NCBI GenBank assembly: GCA_017883215.1
Contig: JADGOA010000042.1
Span: forward strand, 1 to 15,947
Direction: 5' to 3'
Length of the DNA stretch: 15,947 bases
Source: Thermoanaerobaculia bacterium
Lineage (GTDB): Bacteria; Acidobacteriota; Thermoanaerobaculia; Gp7-AA8
In this document: in pieces, positions 14,607-15,947 of the stretch
Layout: each line of letters starts with the position of its first letter
How positions within the stretch are numbered: position 1 is the first letter of the stretch
The notes under the pieces: generated by a model
Databases searched by the model: none
What the model was told of the DNA's origin: nothing
What the model saw: only the letters and a program-made list of their open reading frames with translations
Position numbers and translations under genes: made by a program

Positions 14607-15480
14607 TCACGCCAGCTGTCGAGCCGCGAGCCGCGTGAACACGCCGCCTTGTTTCAGCAGGTCATCGAGCCGCCCGCACTCGAGAACGCGACCCGCGTCC
14701 ACCACGTAGACTCGATCGGCATTCTGAATGGTGCTCAACCTGTGCGCGATGACGATGCGCGTAGCGCGGAGACGGTCGAGGCTCTCCGAGACGATGCGCT
14801 GCGTGCGGTTGTCGAGCGCACTCGTCGCCTCGTCGAACAGAATGTTGCGCGGTTTGTGCACGAGCGCCCGCGCGATCAGCAGGCGTTGCCGTTGACCACC
14901 CGACAGCGTCGAACCGCCTTCGGACTTGTAGCGGAACGACAGGTTGCGTCCTTCGATCCGGCCCGTCAGGCGCCCCGGGCTCGTGCGCTCCGAGGTGACC
15001 TCGGGCGGCTCCATCAGGATGGCGCTGGCGCGCTTCATCAACGGCGCGATTTGTACCATCCCCACCAGCGTGTTGCTCGTCGAAAGCGCCGCGGCGATCA
15101 TCACGCCCATAGCACTGCTGAAGGCAACGAAGATCGCGGCGTTTCCCTGCGCCTGGGATGCTCGCCGCTCCAGCCGACCCTTCGCGGCGTATTGGCGCGC
15201 CCACACCGCGAGCGCACGGTCCTCGGCACCTGACACTCTGAGTTTCGCGACACCCCACACGCGACACCAGGTCGCCCACCGTGAAGCGCTGAAAGAATGG
15301 TGCGCGAAGCTGGAGGAGCCGGTCGAAGACGGCGGACTGGATTGCCGTCGCCGACCTGCCTTCGAGCCGCAGCGTGGCGAGCGCGCTGACCACGGCGAAC
15401 ACCTGGGCCGAAAGCGCGGCGACCTCGGCGCTCATCCAAGCAGCAGCAGTGCGAACAGTCCTGGACGCATGGCGCGTAAG
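14607..15480 (-). pseudogene. Remnant of a second NHLM ABC transporter subunit
   Basis: Pieces of an NHLM ABC2-type transporter on the minus strand. From about 15480 one frame carries the first membrane part (ALATLRLEGRSATAIQSAVF, then RAPFFQRFTVGDLVSRV). Near 15260 it jumps to another frame, skipping most of the membrane domain, and continues GVAKLRVSGAEDRALAVWAR. A further gap lies around GNAAIF. Near 14927 FRYK joins directly to SEGGSTLSGGQRQRLLIARA, so Walker A and the Q-loop are gone. Walker B (LFDEATSALD), the H-loop (VIAHR) and the end (FTRLAARQLA, TGA at 14607) are preserved. It cannot be a working transporter. Its consensus LSGGQ contrasts with the degenerate signature of the intact subunit at 9575, so the two come from different gene copies. 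Confidence 0.8.
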
Positions 15481-15483
15481 GAG

Positions 15484-15714
15484 TTATGCAGCGCCCGCGC
15501 GAGACGGTCGCCACCTTAGCGCAAGCCGTCGGCCCGTCGCCGCACAATCCCGCAGGTACAGATTGATCAGCGTCTGGTAGGGAATCTCCGATTCGCCCGC
15601 CAGCTTCTTGAAATAGGCGATCGTGCCCGCGTCGAGGCGGATGGTCACCGGTTTCTTGAGTCGCTTTGCGTAGGGATTCGGCCGGGCTTTGGAGAAATCA
15701 TATTCTTTACGCAT
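15484..15714 (-). CDS. brnA: BrnA-family antitoxin
   Basis: A 76-aa antitoxin of the BrnA type, which binds and neutralises the BrnT ribonuclease toxin and represses its own promoter. Family pattern: MRKEYDFSKARPNPYAKRL (1-19), the ribbon-helix-helix-like KPVTIRLDAGTIAYFKKLA (21-39), IPYQTLINLYLRDCA (44-58). The start at ATG 15714 has AGGTGG four bases upstream, which lies inside the end of the toxin frame as usual for these operons. The antitoxin looks complete while the toxin upstream is broken, so it is an orphan, perhaps kept as a regulator or as protection against a related toxin. Confidence 0.88.
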   Translation of the reverse strand: MRKEYDFSKARPNPYAKRLKKPVTIRLDAGTIAYFKKLAGESEIPYQTLINLYLRDCAATGRRLALRWRPSRAGAA

Positions 15715-15715
15715 G

Positions 15716-15895
15716 TCACCACCTAGCGGCGTAGTTGCGCCGTTCTGTTCGGGTTGCTTATCGGGCTGAGATCAACCGGATCACGTCGGCGCGCTCGTCG
15801 CTGAACGCGGTCTCCGCCTCGTCGAACGAGACATCTTGCTTGCGCACGTTGGCGGCCGCCTTCGCCGGATCCCATTCAAACCGGAGGTCTGCCAT
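15716..15895 (-). pseudogene. brnT: Broken BrnT-family toxin
   Basis: From ATG 15895 the frame reads MADLRFEWDPAKAAANVRKQ, the normal BrnT start, then VSFDEAETAFSDERADVIRL. About 35 residues usual in the middle (the strand and His-containing part) are missing. ISAR is followed by TAA at 15760-15758, where the family has Lys, so one base change made a stop. Beyond it the same frame continues with ATRTERRNYAARW and TGA at 15718-15716, the expected C-terminus. So there is one internal in-frame deletion plus one nonsense codon. The BrnT fold depends on the missing middle, so I expect no toxin activity. A start-only product of 45 aa may still be made. Confidence 0.85.
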
Positions 15896-15903
15896 ACGTT
15901 GAA

Positions 15904-15923
15904 TGTACGTACACTATATGTAC
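15904..15923 (-). promoter_or_regulatory. Palindromic operator-like repeats before brnTA
   Basis: TGTACGTACA (15904-15913) is a perfect palindrome and overlaps GTACA-CTATA-TGTAC (15909-15923), a second perfect inverted repeat. The result is three TGTAC-type half sites in 20 bases, starting 9 bases upstream of the brnT ATG. BrnA-type antitoxins autoregulate by binding such repeats; the AT-rich centre could also hold the -10 box. This role is inferred from position. Confidence 0.55.
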
Positions 15924-15947
15924 ACGCAAGTGGCGTTCGCGCGGCAT

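Overview
The window looks like chromosomal DNA of a high-GC environmental bacterium, most likely Gemmatimonadota or a relative. The pointers are secreted proteins that join carboxypeptidase-regulatory-like repeats to a TonB-plug-like end without a barrel, and a nitrile-hydratase-leader (NHLP/NHLM) peptide export locus. This is inferred from gene families; no rRNA, tRNA or CRISPR array is visible.

Left part (1-6737). A secreted regulatory-repeat/plug protein (509-1954) is followed by a cut signal-peptide start that ends exactly at a tandem-repeat, IS-end-like sequence (2117-2151). Then comes a minus-strand block (2151-5476) of accessory genes: a 200-aa protein with an RX4H motif, an attC-like integron recombination site (2851-2978), an abutting pair of 266-aa and ~181-aa proteins, a possible 81-aa protein, and a membrane-anchored AbiC-like phage-defence protein. 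I read this as a small anti-phage block that may have been collected as integron cassettes. A frameshifted paralogue of the first secreted protein follows (5810-6420).

Right part (6738-15947). A secreted PEBP/YbhB-type protein precedes the most interesting unit, a plus-strand RiPP-type locus at 7524-14580. It encodes a C39 peptidase ABC exporter, its partner ABC subunit, an NHLP leader precursor with a predicted core of only 11 residues (VRAGFISMKSV), a class III aminotransferase, an SDR oxidoreductase, and a truncated HlyD adaptor. A sigma70-like promoter and a strong ribosome site precede the precursor. A 10-bp-stem terminator follows it, which would favour precursor over enzymes. No lanthionine, YcaO or radical-SAM enzyme is present, so the chemistry, if the precursor is the substrate, would be oxidation/transamination of side chains or the terminus. 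The two ABC subunits carry complementary defects that together leave one consensus and one degenerate ATP site.

The right edge (14607-15895) is decayed: a remnant of a second NHLM ABC transporter with several internal deletions, an intact BrnA antitoxin, and a BrnT toxin remnant with an internal deletion and a nonsense codon, behind a palindromic operator-like sequence.
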